A stretch of 45,247 bases of DNA from Bondarzewia mesenterica (taxonomy: Eukaryota > Basidiomycota > Agaricomycetes > Russulales > Bondarzewiaceae). This document shows, piece by piece, positions 9,688 through 21,839 of this stretch (its first letter is position 1; each line of letters starts with the position of its first letter). The notes under the pieces are model-generated. The model saw only the letters and a list, made by a program, of their open reading frames with translations. It was not told where the DNA came from and made no database searches. The stretch spans positions 1-45,247 of the forward strand of contig SGPL01000261.1 of the NCBI GenBank assembly GCA_004802705.1, given 5' to 3'. The position numbers and the translations under genes were made by a program.

Positions 9688-10476
9688 ATGGCACCTTCAA
9701 AAACTGGAAAAGTCGACACCAAGGAGAAGAAGGCGAAGAAAGAAAAAATCTTCCATCCCGAGTCTCGCAAAGCTGGACAGCTCGCGCGCACCCAGATTCG
9801 GAAAAGCAAGCTGGCTGGTCAGGCTTCAAAACGAGCTAAAAAGCACTCTTCTTTGGGTGATTATACTAGCTTGCGTTTTTCTTGAGTTGATAATATCTGA
9901 CTTGGTGTTGTCTTTTCAGTCGACTTTTACGGATTTTTCCACCATGCGTTACCGGAGGAGGGAGAACTGACATTGGAGGATATGCATGCCATCATAGGAG
10001 ATGTATGGCTTGCCCGACACGACGCGGAACTTGAGGAGGAGAGAGCCGCGAGACGGAAGGGACGTCCGAAGAGTGTGAAGGAGATGAAGCTGGAGGAGAT
10101 GAAGCTGAGGGAATCAGAACAATATCGGACTGGCATGGGTGCGGTTCACTATCGGATACAGTTTGCCCTCTTCATTTATCGTCGTCTTCTTTCAGAGGTA
10201 CCAGATCTCACACACCACGCGAACGTCGCCCTTTTCCGAAAGTGGGATCAGATTGAGGTCGCATACGTGCATATGCTGCGCTTCATCAGGATTACGAGCG
10301 CAAAACTCGACATTTTTGTGCTCTCACGACAAGGAAGACACTCCTCGCTTATAGGGGACACAACCAATGCTGCCATGATGGAGGACCAGGCCATGGACAT
10401 CGTCGATGCACCTTTGCTTGCCGACCCCGTCTCCCGCTTCTCAAGCACGATTATGGCCATGGATGAGCCAGCCTGA
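9688..10476 (+). CDS. TMA16: Tma16 homologue, translation machinery-associated protein
   Basis: Tma16 binds pre-60S ribosomal particles in the nucleus and cytoplasm. Exons 9688-9856, 9920-10138 and 10196-10476 give 222 residues, close to the family size of about 180-210. The Lys-rich N-terminus contains KIFHPESRKAGQLARTQIRK, the family's conserved HPxSRKAxQLxR-type block. Further blocks are DFYGFFHHALPEE, EYRxGM-type QYRTGM, then EVPDLT and LFRKWD followed by LRFIRI. The second intron (10139-10195, 57 nt) is a multiple of three without a stop, so a simple ORF reader would retain it. Removing it joins QYRTGM directly to EVPDLT, as family conservation expects. The gene converges on the kinase, with only 139 bases between the stop codons. 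Confidence 0.88.
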
Positions 10477-10615
10477 TATGGCACTACGTGCTGCACAGTG
10501 CTGTACAGGGTAACATGTATTCTAGATTGTAATCACGATACTGATCTGCATATATCCTACAAACGGTCGACACAGATTATAGAATGCTAGTAAAACGTCC
10601 ATCGCCTTCGTGTTT

Positions 10616-13111
10616 CTAGTACATCAACTCCGCAAATCTCCCACTCTCGTTCAGCGCAGGGCTCGGAGTTGGAAGCGGTATTTTCGGCGCGTCCAAATCC
10701 CACTCCCTTCTTAGTCGATTATACACGAGCTTGAACGTTGACAGCGGCCCCTTCTCTTGCACCATATGCAGAGCGGTTTGATATCCTGCAACCAGTTGAC
10801 TCGGCGTTGTCCCATGCACCTCGACGCGGAACTTAGCCGCCTTGGCGATCCCCACGAGTTCCATGTACTCATCGGTTTTGCATTTAAGGACACCCAGACC
10901 CTCCGCTTGAGTCAAGACCATGCGCACGCCCATGTTGTTGAGAAGCCTCCTACATTCCTCTCGCGTCGTGTCTGCATCATGCACAGAGAGGAGACTGAAA
11001 CTAACGGCTCTCAGCTTGAACAGGTTGCCGAACCAGGTTGGAGATAGAGGAGATGGTAGTGAAGAGACGTCGGAGGTGGTGGGCGAGCTTGATGCAGCCG
11101 ACACGGTCCTTTTGCGCCTCAGCTTCCCCCTCTCGTTCTCGGGTGGCTCGATGATTTGCACCCGTTTATCAGCCAATGCCGTCCTGCGCGCACCTTTCTT
11201 TTTCAAGGATGGCCTGTAAAAAATAGTGGCGCTTTCGGGGGTATCGGTAAGCTCGTATTGTGCATTCTCCTTGTCCGTGTCCACGGAAAGCGGAGCTGGC
11301 CGTCGTAGAGCTCGACGGATGCTCAGCGGTTGGGTGAGGGTGTTCCGTGCTGCCGTTGAAGGATGCGTGAGGTCAGCAGGCTGTCCGAGTCTAGCGGTTG
11401 CACCGCCGTTTACGGTTGGAGAGAGCGACTCGGTATTGGGGGATGCAGGCTTTGGTGATCGCATCTGCATCACGTTGAGATGTTCCATGATCTGGTGGAA
11501 GAACTGTTGGACCCTCTCATCTTGTATCTCTGGTATGTCTGGGGGTACCATATTCAGCGCTTCCCATATTGGTGAATCAGGCGAGAGGGGGGAGACAGGG
11601 GTCGTCGGTTCAGCAGCGTTCTGCTGGATATCGGGAGATAGTGGCGATGGCGTCGCGGAAGTCAATGTGATACCGGGAATTGGGGAATAGAAATGCTGTG
11701 GGGTAACAAGGCCAGGAGTCAAAGGCGACCTCTGCATATCTGCGTCCTCTTCGTCTAGCATTGAGGCATTTCTCCCGGCTGCTCGACGGGGAGTTGGGGG
11801 ATCTGCTCGAGGGGGGATGGGTGAGGGTAGCATTGCAAGTTGAGTAGGTTTCGGCGATGATGGGTTAGAGCCCTGATTCGACGCTGCTTTTCTGCTCTTC
11901 TTTGCCATCGCCTGGCCAAGCAGTGCTTCTTGCTGGTCGTCGTACTCTTTCATGTGTTTGGCACGATATTGGACGAGCAGGTGGTACACCCCTTTCTCCC
12001 AGGTCCTGTCTGCATTTGTCAAATTTTCCAGGATCTCATCGTCCGGCGTGCCGTGCCAAAGAGTGCGCAGGTTGGCGAAAATACCAGGGTCGACTTCAAA
12101 CTTGCTGGCCAGGGGGCGTGCCATCTCATCAAGATTGGGAAGGATCTCACTGCCGAGCTTGGGGGTGTGAGAGGTGTAGAAAGGATGTTTCAAAATTTCT
12201 GGAATCGTGATCCGTTTCGATACGTCTCTCTCTAGCATCCTGGAGATGAGATCTTTCGCTCGAGTGTCGATGTCCGGTGGCATAGAGAATGTGGCAGCCT
12301 TGACCTTATCAAGTAGGGCGGTCAAATCCTCGTCGTCGAAAGGAAGTCGTCCAGCGAGCAAGGCGAAGAGGATAACACCGCAAGACCAGATATCTGACAT
12401 CGACCCATTGTATGCCAGCCCTTCAATAACCTCAGGAGCTGCATAATGTGGGCTCCCGCAAGCGGTCTCAAGCAGCCCGCTGCTATTGTTCTTCTGCCAA
12501 GCGGCCATCCCAAAGTCGGCTACCTTGATATTCTTGTCTCTGTCAAGCAATAGGTTCTCGGGCTTCAGATCTCGATGAGCTATGTTGAAACTATGGCAGT
12601 AGTGGATGGCAGAGATGATTTGCTGGAAGTATCCCAAAGCTTCAGTTGTAGACAGGCGACCCTTGATGCAGAGGTAATCGAACAGTTCGCCCCCTTCGAC
12701 GTACTCGAGTATGAGATAGAGCTCGGTCGATGTCTCCCAGACATCATAGAGTCGCATTATGTTTGGGTGACTAATGAGCTTCATGATGACTATTTCGCGC
12801 TCGATACCCAGAAGGACGCGATCGGCGTGCTCCTCCAGATTTTGCATCGACATCCTAGAATTGACGAGAGCGATCTTTGAGACTATCTTGACCGCTGCAT
12901 ATTGTCCTGTTTTAGAATGTCGAGCAATGCGCACACGACCTAGATTCCAGTGTTATTGGCGGGTCGGAAACACTTGCGTGCAAAAGTAGATGAGTTGCAT
13001 ACCGGAACTGCCTTTCCCAATGGTTCTGCCAATTTTCCAGAGGCCGATTACCTTGGGGTCGTCTCCTTTCCTGTTTCGTCTCGGTAGTCTTTGTGGTGTA
13101 GTGTTAGGCAT
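10616..13111 (-). CDS. Gin4/Hsl1/Cdr2-type Ser/Thr protein kinase
   Basis: This is a kinase of the AMPK-related group that in yeasts works at septins and the cell cortex and controls Wee1 and mitotic entry. The two exons are 13003-13111 and 10616-12939, separated by a 63-nt intron inside the Gly loop codon; the product is 810 residues. Splicing restores GKGSSGRVRIA (about residues 31-42). The invariant Lys is in AAVKIV (about 54), HRDLKPEN at about 158-165 and DFGMAA at about 178. The activation segment ETACGSPHYAAPEVI is the Gin4/Hsl1/Cdr2 pattern. The middle is long, Pro and Ser-rich and likely disordered. The last 120 residues (FKLRAVSFSLLSVHDADT onward) fold-match the KA1-like C-terminus by pattern. 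The gene is divergent from ligase IV. Which of Gin4, Hsl1 or Cdr2 is the orthologue cannot be decided here. Confidence 0.88.
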
Positions 13112-13411
13112 GATAGTGGCGGTGGAGGTCTAGAAATTAGTATGTGTGTTGTGAACGACAAGGAGGTAACCCAGAGACCCGCCAGCTGCACAAACCGCAA
13201 ACAACGCGGCGCGTTTAGGTCACGAGACCGCCACTGGATTACATAATTGGTCAGAGTTCCAACAGCGCGACAGGGCGCGACGCGCTCATCTTCCAACTTG
13301 GATTCCAAGTTCAACGAGTTGCCGGTGGCAAGTTTCTGGGAATTAGACAACGCTCTTGAAGTTATCCCATTTCCAAGTATCCTGCAACTTGAATGTCTAT
13401 CGCAACGCAAG
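13112..13411. promoter_or_regulatory. Shared divergent promoter, kinase and DNA ligase IV
   Basis: Three hundred bases separate the two start codons, which point away from each other, so one region must serve both. It contains two ACGCG cores (about 13204 and 13280) within CpG-rich sequence, which may be MBF-type sites but lack the full ACGCGT box. Confidence 0.5.
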
Positions 13412-16400
13412 ATGCAACCAACACCAACACCATCATCTCTTCCGGGCTCTCCAAGCTCTCAAATACATGGACATTCGCAGCATGAAGACTCAGATTCAAG
13501 TTACCCAGCACCACCTCCGAACACCGGAAGCGCACCATTCGCCATTCTATCTGGCTTGTTCGACAAGCTTCAGAATGAGAGAAAACCAGAGAAGAGACGG
13601 AAGCTCCTGAATGCTTGGTTTGACGTGCGCACTCCTCCTATGGCAATATGAGCTTCACTGAATTTTAAATGCTCATCCAGCATTGGCGAGAGGAAATTGG
13701 TAATGATCTTTACCCCGTCCTTCGCCTGATTTTACCGCAGAAAGATAAAGAGCGCGCGATTTATGGCTTGAAAGAAAAGAACTTGGCGAAAGCCTATATC
13801 AAGTTGATTCCATTAGGTCCCAAGGATCCAGATGCGATTCGCCTTTTGAACTGGAAGAGGCCGTCAGACAGATATGTGCGTACCAACCCTGGCTTTGTTT
13901 CAGAAGGACAACATGGTCTAGCAGCTCTTATTAAATCGACGACATTCAGAGATCATCTGGTGACTTTCCGCTTGTCCTATACGAAATCGTCAACAAGCGG
14001 TCTTCGGTGATCGAAGGTTCGCTTACTGTCGATGAATTGAATGACGTTCTGGACGACCTTTCCAAGAATATAGGCAGACAGTCCGTATCCGCAGCACTTT
14101 TGTTTTGTTTTTAATGTCTTAATGCCACCAACAGCGATGTGCAGGCCAAAATTCTGCAACGTATCTATAATCGTTGTACACCCGAGGAACAGCGATGGAT
14201 CGTACGCATCATACTGAAAGGTTGGTTTGTTGATCTTGGAGGTTGCTGTAACTCATCACATCACATTGTGAAGACATGAACATCTCCGTAAAGGAGACCA
14301 CAGTTTTTTCGGTATTTCATCCTGACGCCCATGACTTGTTCAATACCTGCTCAGATCTCAAAAAAATTGCCTGGGAACTCTGGGATCCCGCTCGCCGTCT
14401 GAATGCAGAGGTGCGCATGTTTTGCCAAACGGTTGTAGAAGTAGCTCATTCCTGGATCTAGGACAAAACAGTTCAACTATTCCGCGCCTTTGCTCCTATG
14501 CTTTGCAAAAGGCCTACGAAAAGGATAGAAGAATCTGTCAAAGAGATGGAGGGAAGAACCTTCATCATAGAAGAGAAACTGGATGGGGAACGCATGCAGC
14601 TTCACAAGCGCGGGAATGAATACTTCTACTGCTCTAGGTATGGCCCATTTTCATTGATGATCATAGCCGCTGCTCACAATTAACACAGGAAGGGGAAAGA
14701 TTATACCTATCTTTACGGGAAACACGTAGGTACAGGTAGTCTGACACCCTATATCGACGCTGCATTTGACGAGCGAGTCGAAGAGTGAGTCCTCTTTGAC
14801 TTGAATGCTTTTCACTCAACTCGTCTGCTTTCATTCAGGATGATATTTGACGGAGAGATGCTTGTCTGGGATCCTGTATCAGAGAGGAACCTCCCCTTTG
14901 GTACGCTCAAAACTGCGGCGCTTGGTATGCTCTCTTTGCACTTCCATTGCTATTCATATTGACTGCGTGCTGCAGAGAAAAGCGGGAAGGCGCTCAATCC
15001 TCGACCTTGTTGTACGTTGCCCACACTTCCCATTCATCGTTGTCATACTAACTCTTTATACGGTAGTCAAAATCTTTGACCTCCTATATCTCAACGGGAT
15101 GTCGCTCATCGACAGATCAACCAAATTTCGCAAACGTAATATGAAATCATGTGTCAAAGAGGTGTATGGCCGTCTCGAGTTTGTGACGGAATTCGAAGGA
15201 AAGACTGCGAAAGATGTACGTTTACGAATGGACGAGGTTATGGCTAACAGGGGAGAGGGTCTGGTCATGAAACATCCTGATTCAGAATATATTCTGAATG
15301 GCCGTAATCGTGATTGGATTAAGGTAGATTCTCATATGATGCTGTTCAGATCTTATATTAATTATATGAGCCACAGGTTAAACCGGAGTACATGGTATGT
15401 TCGATCATATTCCATGCTAAAAGCTTTGATGTTTAACATGATGACTAGGATAACATGGGTGAGACGGTTGATGTTTTGGTCGTCGGTACGCCCTCATCAT
15501 GCCACGCGATCAAGTAAATTGCTTGACATGGCTTTCTAGCTGGTAACTATGGCTCTGGGAGACGTGGTGGTGGTGTTTCAGTATTGATATGTGCTGTTCT
15601 GGATGACCGCAATCGCACCGATGACGGCGAGCCAAAGTATGCATGTCCATCTCGAACTTACTTGGTCAGAATACATCTGATCCCTTCGACAGATATAGCA
15701 CCTTCGTCCGCATAGGTTCTGGATTTTCCTACACAGATTTCCTCTGGATACGGGACAAGCCTTGGAAGAAATGGATCCAGAATAGCACCCCGGAATTTTT
15801 GCAGACCGCGATGAAATCACACGAAGACAAGGGTGACGTGTATTTGGAACCTGAGGAGTATGTGATTCTCTCCGTCATCAGAACTTCGTCATGCCAATTC
15901 TTGTCAATATCTCCACAGCTCTTTCATTGTCAAGGTTAAGGCTGCTGAGATCATAATTTCTGGTATAACATATGTCCTTGTCAGTTTCACGGGCCACTGA
16001 AACATTGTCTTTAGATCAATATCATCTGGGCATGACTATGCGCTTTCCTCGAGTTCTGAGCATCCGCGACGATCTGACAATTGATGACTGTGTGGCTGCT
16101 ACTAGTATGCTCTTGAGACTTATCTGTGCGCACTTGACCCTGAAGGATATTTGCAGCTGTCTTGGCCAGTGTGCAGACGGAAAAGAAGAGGAAATCCGAG
16201 ACTGAAGCTGGGCATGTTGNANTCATAATCACTTCNCGCGAAGATTATTGATNTTGGCTTCCTCAGAACATCCAAAAAGAAACGAAAAGTTGGTGCCAAA
16301 AAGGTGAGACCAGCACGCATTTCTGGGTAACATTTGGCNTAANATGGTCGATGCTATAGCCATCGATGCTGCCGGAGTANAATGGCGTCGACCTCAAGGA

Positions 16401-18028
16401 TGTTGAAGTTGAATCGAATTTGTTTGGTGGCTTGACCTTTAGTATGTGTCTGTATGTCAATTTCGGTTGAATAGTCGGGCTAANTTTCGCGCCAGTGGTT
16501 TCATCCGATCCCAAGTCGAAGACGCGAGATGCAGACAAACAGAAAANACTGAAGTTGTGAGCTGGCTCTTGCNTGGTTCGTTCAGATGGTNGTGAATTCA
16601 GACNTCTTTTTTTCGCTTACGCAGGATTCGTGCCCANGGCGGGAAATATGTCCAAATCGCTAGAAAGAATCCTGATCTTTTGGTTGTTTACGGGGGAACA
16701 ACGACGCGTATGTAACGTTTTCATCTGGTTTTCGGACGTCTTCTGACTCAAGGCNATCTAGCGTATGATATCAAGTCTATTATCAACAAGGATACGTACG
16801 ACATCATTCGACCACAATGGATCTTTGATTGCGTGGCTTCATCCGAACTGGTANCAATGTCCAAGAAGTGATTTGACCACACCCTACGTCTGCACTTTTA
16901 TCTCATAAACCTATTCTTCCAGATANTTCTTCCATGCTACTGCAAAACGCAAGCAGAGCGATGATTACGATCTCAAGGACGAAGCANAGAGCGATGCTGA
17001 CGGCGACGTATCAATCTCGCCAGGCTCACCTCTAACAGCACCAGAGCNGCAGCCGGTTGAAGATGAAGACAAAACTGATACNGAAGACGAAGGCTCAGAG
17101 TACAATGATTGGTTCAAAATCCGAGACAAGCCAGATATATCAGTGTCAAAGGAGGACTCGGACTCGGCAACTGATTATGACTCAGAAAATGAGGACNACG
17201 CAGAACCTGCAGAAGACATTGACGAATGGCTCCCTGTTGAAGCGCCAATTCAGTCCGCCAAGNATGAAGTATCTCAGGGCGTGGTATATCACGGTCTTCC
17301 ATCTCATCTCGTCAAGCTCAATGCTGATAATCCGATTAGTCACAGCCGGAAGTAAGGGAATACCCGCAGGTAAATTGCCTTTCTCAGCNGANTCCTTCCT
17401 GCANGGAANTGATGGNTCTCCGCAGACGCGAGGAGAAGGTGTGAAAATGGGTGAAAGCGATGATGCTATGGAATATGACCAGAATCTGATTTTCAAACAC
17501 CTGTGCGNCAGAAATGTCCTCATCTGTTCAAANGAAGCTTACATTCGTACTCAGTCGCTTTTACCTGGATTCTCCCGAGAATGCGCGCAGAAATAGGATG
17601 CAGGTCAANTCCAAGCATGAAAGNGACATGAGCAGAAAGTAAGTAACTTCCTTGGCGCTATCCTNCTGCGCGAGCTNACTGCCNGCAGTTTTGGTGATCT
17701 GTCNAAANTGATCACTGAGAACGGAGGGCGCGTCACTGATCTGGACGACCCGAAGCTGACGCANGTCGTCATNGACAAACGCGANGACAGTCGCCGTCGN
17801 GAATTGATTCGGAGAACTTCAGAGTATGTCCTTCCCCCTTTTTTCGAAAANNAATAATGCTGACAATATATTCAGACCAAAGCGACGAAATATGGTGATC
17901 GCTGAATTTATTCAAGCATGTCTCGATGAAGACACTTTGTTGGATGAGGCTGGTAAGTGACAGATATCGCCAAAAGTCTCTAGAGGACNGAAATTGACGC
18001 GCAANTCATTCCAGAATTCGCACCGTGA
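13412..18028 (+). CDS. LIG4: DNA ligase IV (non-homologous end joining)
   Basis: ATP-dependent ligase that seals double-strand breaks with its XRCC4/Lif1-type partner. At least 17 exons can be placed to the base up to 16157: 13412-13624, 13681-13875, 13950-14080, 14135-14220, 14274-14410, 14462-14637, 14689-14784, 14839-14924, 14976-15011, 15067-15323, 15377-15394 (18 nt), 15449-15485, 15540-15636, 15693-15857, 15919-15962, 16015-16104, then 16157 onward. Visible signatures are LLPQKDKERAIYGLKEKNL (N-terminal domain), the adenylated Lys in EEKLDGER (Lys codon 14576-14578), GEGLVMKHP, DWIKVKPEYM and VLVVAGNYGSGRRGGG. BRCT 1 follows near 16380-16850 (GGKYVQIARKNPD, DIIRPQWIFDC), then an acidic linker and BRCT 2 ending at EFAP. 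Scattered N after 16219 break the frame and hide exact exon ends, which I read as base-call failure, not decay. Confidence 0.92.
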
Positions 18029-18429
18029 CCTTATCTCGGCAATTTTTTTTGGATATCTGTATATTGTACTTTCGTGTNCTTCNCTAGCCTCGAGCCGGAG
18101 CCATTATTGATGAGCTGCCTTGTTTACTATGTACAATACGGAGAGTCAAATGCTCGTTATGATGCACTGATTGGTTNGAACAGTTTGCGACCACTTCGAA
18201 CAACAGAAGCCAGTGCGCGCCTCAACTTGCGCGCGNNTCTCTCAGCTTGAAGGTNCCAAGGTTNAGNANTAACTNAGNCAAAAGGCATTGCACACGCNAG
18301 AAAGGGTTAGTGCGGCATCAGATCATCCGCCAAAATCGGAGCGACANAGCTGGTGGCTTTCGCAGGCAGTTGGTGGCTGACGACCTAAATCCTGATATCC
18401 CCAATAGCAAGGACGAATCCCGCCTCGCG
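18029..18429. other. Intergenic region downstream of ligase IV
   Basis: No gene is visible. The stretch contains many single N and some T-rich sequence near 18040-18080 that may be the ligase IV 3' UTR. It leads into the left edge of duplication copy 2. Confidence 0.4.
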
Positions 18430-18635
18430 ACAGTGGCGACGACCNAGATGACGTGTGAAGNCCGGCAAGNGCCGCNTGAACAACGATATTGCAAAAAGCT
18501 TNGGGATACAAGATGGCAACTCTTCCAAAGCGGTGCGAATTTGATGGTCGGCACTCAAATGGGGATGAGACATACCTGCGTGGACGTACAAACGGATTCA
18601 CGATGGCGGGGTGAAAGAACCTGAGAAAGAACCCN

Positions 18636-18837
18636 NNAATNANNNCNNNNTCCAATAGANNNTTTCNANTANATAGNNNNCNAGNTANNNNNNNNNNNNN
18701 NNNNNNNNNNNNNNNNNNNNNNNNNNNNNNNNNNNNNNNNNNNNNNNNNNNNNNNNNNNNNNNNNNNNNNNNNNNNNNNNNNNNNNNNNNNNNNNNNNNN
18801 NNNNNNNNNNNNNNNNNANANNNNTANNNAGATTTAT
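18636..18837. other. Assembly gap and low-quality bases
   Basis: A continuous N run from about 18688 to 18817 is flanked by mixed N and called bases. Any feature crossing it, including the left part of the duplication, is unresolved. Confidence 0.95.
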
Positions 18838-19448
18838 CCTTCAGTGACAAATTGCATCTCACAAAGACGGCGATCGTTGCACATAAATGCGCGGACAAAA
18901 GGCAAGTCANNATCCGATACGCCAGCGGGCTCGTTGGCGAAACGGACCGCAAATTGAGAACAAGGGCGATGAACAAACCAAACCCACAACTCGTGACTCG
19001 TCCATAAGTCCAAATCCGAGTCCCTTTTGACGTGAACGTGTGTACTGCCATTTGGTCGCGATTTCCTCGAGGTGGGAAATTCTAGTAGGAACTGCATCAG
19101 AAGAAGCATCTGTCAGTCGCCAGTCGANAATCGANATTAATTTAGACCTGCACGCAGTGAGTGGCTGTCGGTGCAAGCGAGACAAACGTACCCTCTAATN
19201 GACGGTCCTGAAACGCACGATGCTATTATGCTTCTCAGGGCTGTGAAGGAACGCATGAGCGAGGGGTCTCGAAGATTTGCTTCCGAAAGTAAACCGTAAA
19301 ATGGCCATAGAGAGCCATAGAGCCGCCAGATCGGTTTTCAGCGCCACCGGTAGAAATATTACAACGATGCATAATAGAGAAACAAACGACGCTCGGAGCC
19401 GAGGCCATAAAACAGAAGGATGAGATTCGGAAGGACACTCACTCCGAG

Positions 19449-19455
19449 TATATAA
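19449..19455 (+). promoter_or_regulatory. Candidate TATA box, C2H2 copy 2
   Basis: TATATAA lies 77 bases before the ATG at 19526, matching the position of the corresponding box in copy 1. Confidence 0.4.
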
Positions 19456-19525
19456 CTCGAGGGAAAAAAAGAAACAAGGACCCATTTCCATACTTGCACT
19501 GACATTCAACCCATCGACTTAACCA

Positions 19526-20975
19526 ATGAATCTCGAAGACCTCAGCCAGCAGTCCACGCTGCCGACTGGTGTGGTGTTGCCGCCGCACCATGACGAAGTC
19601 ATGGCATGGATCGACCAACGTGAGTCCTTTGGGCAGATGGGGAATACAAACGACTGTTATTCGTATTGACAATCTCCTGTAGATCTTCGCGATCGACTCG
19701 AAGGTAGCTGGGTCGACTGCGAGCCGCCCCAAAATCATGTGGATGTAAGCTCATATCCCATGTCACTATTCGTGGCGATGCCACTCACCTAACTCCCGCA
19801 AGCAGAGCTGTGCGGTACCACTCGGGGGTCAATATTCCTCCTCGCATGAACCGTCCCATTATGGGGACCAATTCAAAGAGCCTATCGCATCTACGTCCTG
19901 CGACTACCCCTCTCCCCCACAGACGACGACATACTACCCGGGCCTGGCGGACGACAACTGCTTCTATCCACCGCCAACATATAGCGATTTTGATGGTTCA
20001 TCGGTAACCCCTCCAATGGCCTTGTCGAGTGGGGATCACTCCGAATTTGTTGCTGGACCGTCCTGTCTTCCTGATTGCACGACGGCCGCGGCGTCATCAG
20101 CGACATCCCCGCCCATCCTTTCTCCAACCACTCAAGGGGCAGCGTACTTCACTGCGACCGTCCTCGATCCTCACCCAACACGATTCCAGCTTCTCCCGCC
20201 TGTCTCCGATCAATTGGCCATATCGCCCACGACGTACACAAACCCGAATTATGACGACAATACATTCAGATACCGTCGCGGGACGAGTCAAATTGAACTC
20301 GACATGGGAGGCCCTCATAGCGCTACGTCGTCGTCATCGTCTGGGCGTGTCGCGGGATTAAAGAGGAAGTCAGCGGATGCTGACCTGGAGCAAGGTGGAC
20401 GGGAATTGAAGATGAGGAGGAGGGAGATGACGAGGATGGACGACGAGGCACATCCATCCTTGTCAGGAATTCAGGGGGGTGTGTTTGCTGCCGGATCGCA
20501 ACCGGGAGTACGACATGCCCTTCAACATAACATCCACAAATCGAAGGTGCGACACCACGAGGAATCGATCCTCGTGAGTGCGCCATACCCCAACGCTGTG
20601 CAGACGTTGGGAGAAGGGCCGAGTGTCCAGCGCGGCGCGACGGCACACAGCGTCTGTGCTGAGGAACCGGCAACGGCAGGTGAGGTAGGCGAGGAGGGCG
20701 AGGAAGAAGTGGAAGTGGATGAGGATGAGGAGGAAGTGGAAGGGGGAGAGGTGAGGAGGTGGGCCTGCCCATCATGCAAAAAGAAGGATGGCAGGCCAAA
20801 GGACTTTGGAAGAGAGGCTGACCTGGCCCGACACTTCAAGACGGTGAAGGCACATAAGCAAGGCCCTGGCTTCGAGTGCCCCCACCCCCCCTGCGCCAAA
20901 NCGTACACCAGATCCGACACTCTGCGGAATCACATCAGGAAGAAACACCCCGATGAGCTCGATACGGAAGCGTAG
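19526..20975 (+). CDS. C2H2 zinc-finger transcription factor, paralogue 2
   Basis: Paralogue of the gene at 7461, about 441 residues, with the same three-exon plan (19526-19619, 19683-19744, 19806-20975) and the same splice phases. The opening MNLEDLSQQSTLPTG and the LKMRRRE patch are shared. The acidic tract (EEGEEEVEVDEDEEEVEGGE) is shorter. The two C-terminal fingers (CPSCKKKDG.., CPHPPCAK..) are nearly identical, with ligands kept; one finger residue is unread because of an N at 20901. The N-terminal half has diverged more than the fingers. Between about 20520 and 20590 the reading frame differs from that of copy 1 because of two opposite 1-nt indels that cancel. Both copies remain open, so both are probably functional. 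No further identity is claimed. Confidence 0.85.
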
Positions 20976-21839
20976 CGGGAGACGCGAAGGTCAGAGGGGC
21001 ATGGTCTGCTCGTAGCAACCGTGAAGGCCATCGATAAGGTCAGGAGGGGGGGGACTCGTGGAGATCGCGGATTCAGTATGTACACACCTTTCCGATTCCT
21101 TTCCCTAATCCTTTTTTCTTTTTCCTCTAGTCGCACTTATCTATGTATTCCCTTTGCTGCTGCTCTCAGCGCGTTTTTCTTATCTCCGTCCTTCTGATTT
21201 CTTGTCATCGTCTCTGTGATCGAATTCGTCTGCATATATACACTTGTTAGCGATACCATATCAATGACTTGGACCCTCAACATTGCCTTAACCTCAGATA
21301 TTCCAAGTTGATCGTTCTCGACGTCGCTGGCATTCGTGAGGTGACAAGGCGACGATCTCAGGATCTGCGACGACGGGTCGACGAAGCTGACGTAACGGTT
21401 TAATTAGCCTGTCCGACGTCCGTCAACTCGTCCAGTATCTACTTGCTACTGTATCGGCTTTATGTAGTTGCTGCACCATGATATCAACAATTGACACAAC
21501 ATCTTCCACCCTTCCAATGGTTGCGAACTCTGGGGACATTATACCTGCGGGATGCTCCAAGGACACACTGGGTCAACGTTGATAAGTCACGGATCCCGAA
21601 CTCCTTACCGGGCTTCTCGTCGTGCGCTCCCAAGCTGCCTAGAAAGCCAAGTGCGCACATAGGCAAGTGATTGAAATTTCCAAATTGGGTGTCACGAATG
21701 TCGTCTCTCTCAACTGTCGTCCAAGTGCGTTCATTTTGGGCCGGCTTGATTCTCTTGTGGCCCGAGGTTTGTTTTTTCGGCTTCTCAAGTTCAACACTTC
21801 ACCACAACTCCCTCTTCCTCCAGAACTTCCAGCGTTGCA
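20976..21839. other. Intergenic region
   Basis: The first 300 bases are the duplicated 3' flank of the C2H2 gene. From about 21310 to 21839 nothing with coding character or repeats is recognised. The last 150 bases presumably hold the promoter and 5' UTR of the next gene. Confidence 0.4.

Larger units (their letters stand above)
18430..21310 (+). repeat. Copy 2 of the roughly 3 kb duplicated segment
   Basis: This is the direct-repeat partner of 6290-9260. Copy 2 lacks the palindromic 157-base insertion and carries the N gap. Similarity reaches left to about 18430, where CGATATTGCAAAAAG corresponds to CGATATTGCGAGGAC in copy 1. It reaches right to about 21270 (CACTTGTTAGCGATA versus GACTTGTTAGCCATA). 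The minus-strand frame seen in copy 1 is partly retained here around 18955-19060. Confidence 0.85.

Noticed and set aside
18323..19051. 242-codon minus-strand frame
   Set aside because: It runs through the N gap, where stops cannot be seen, so its length is artificial.
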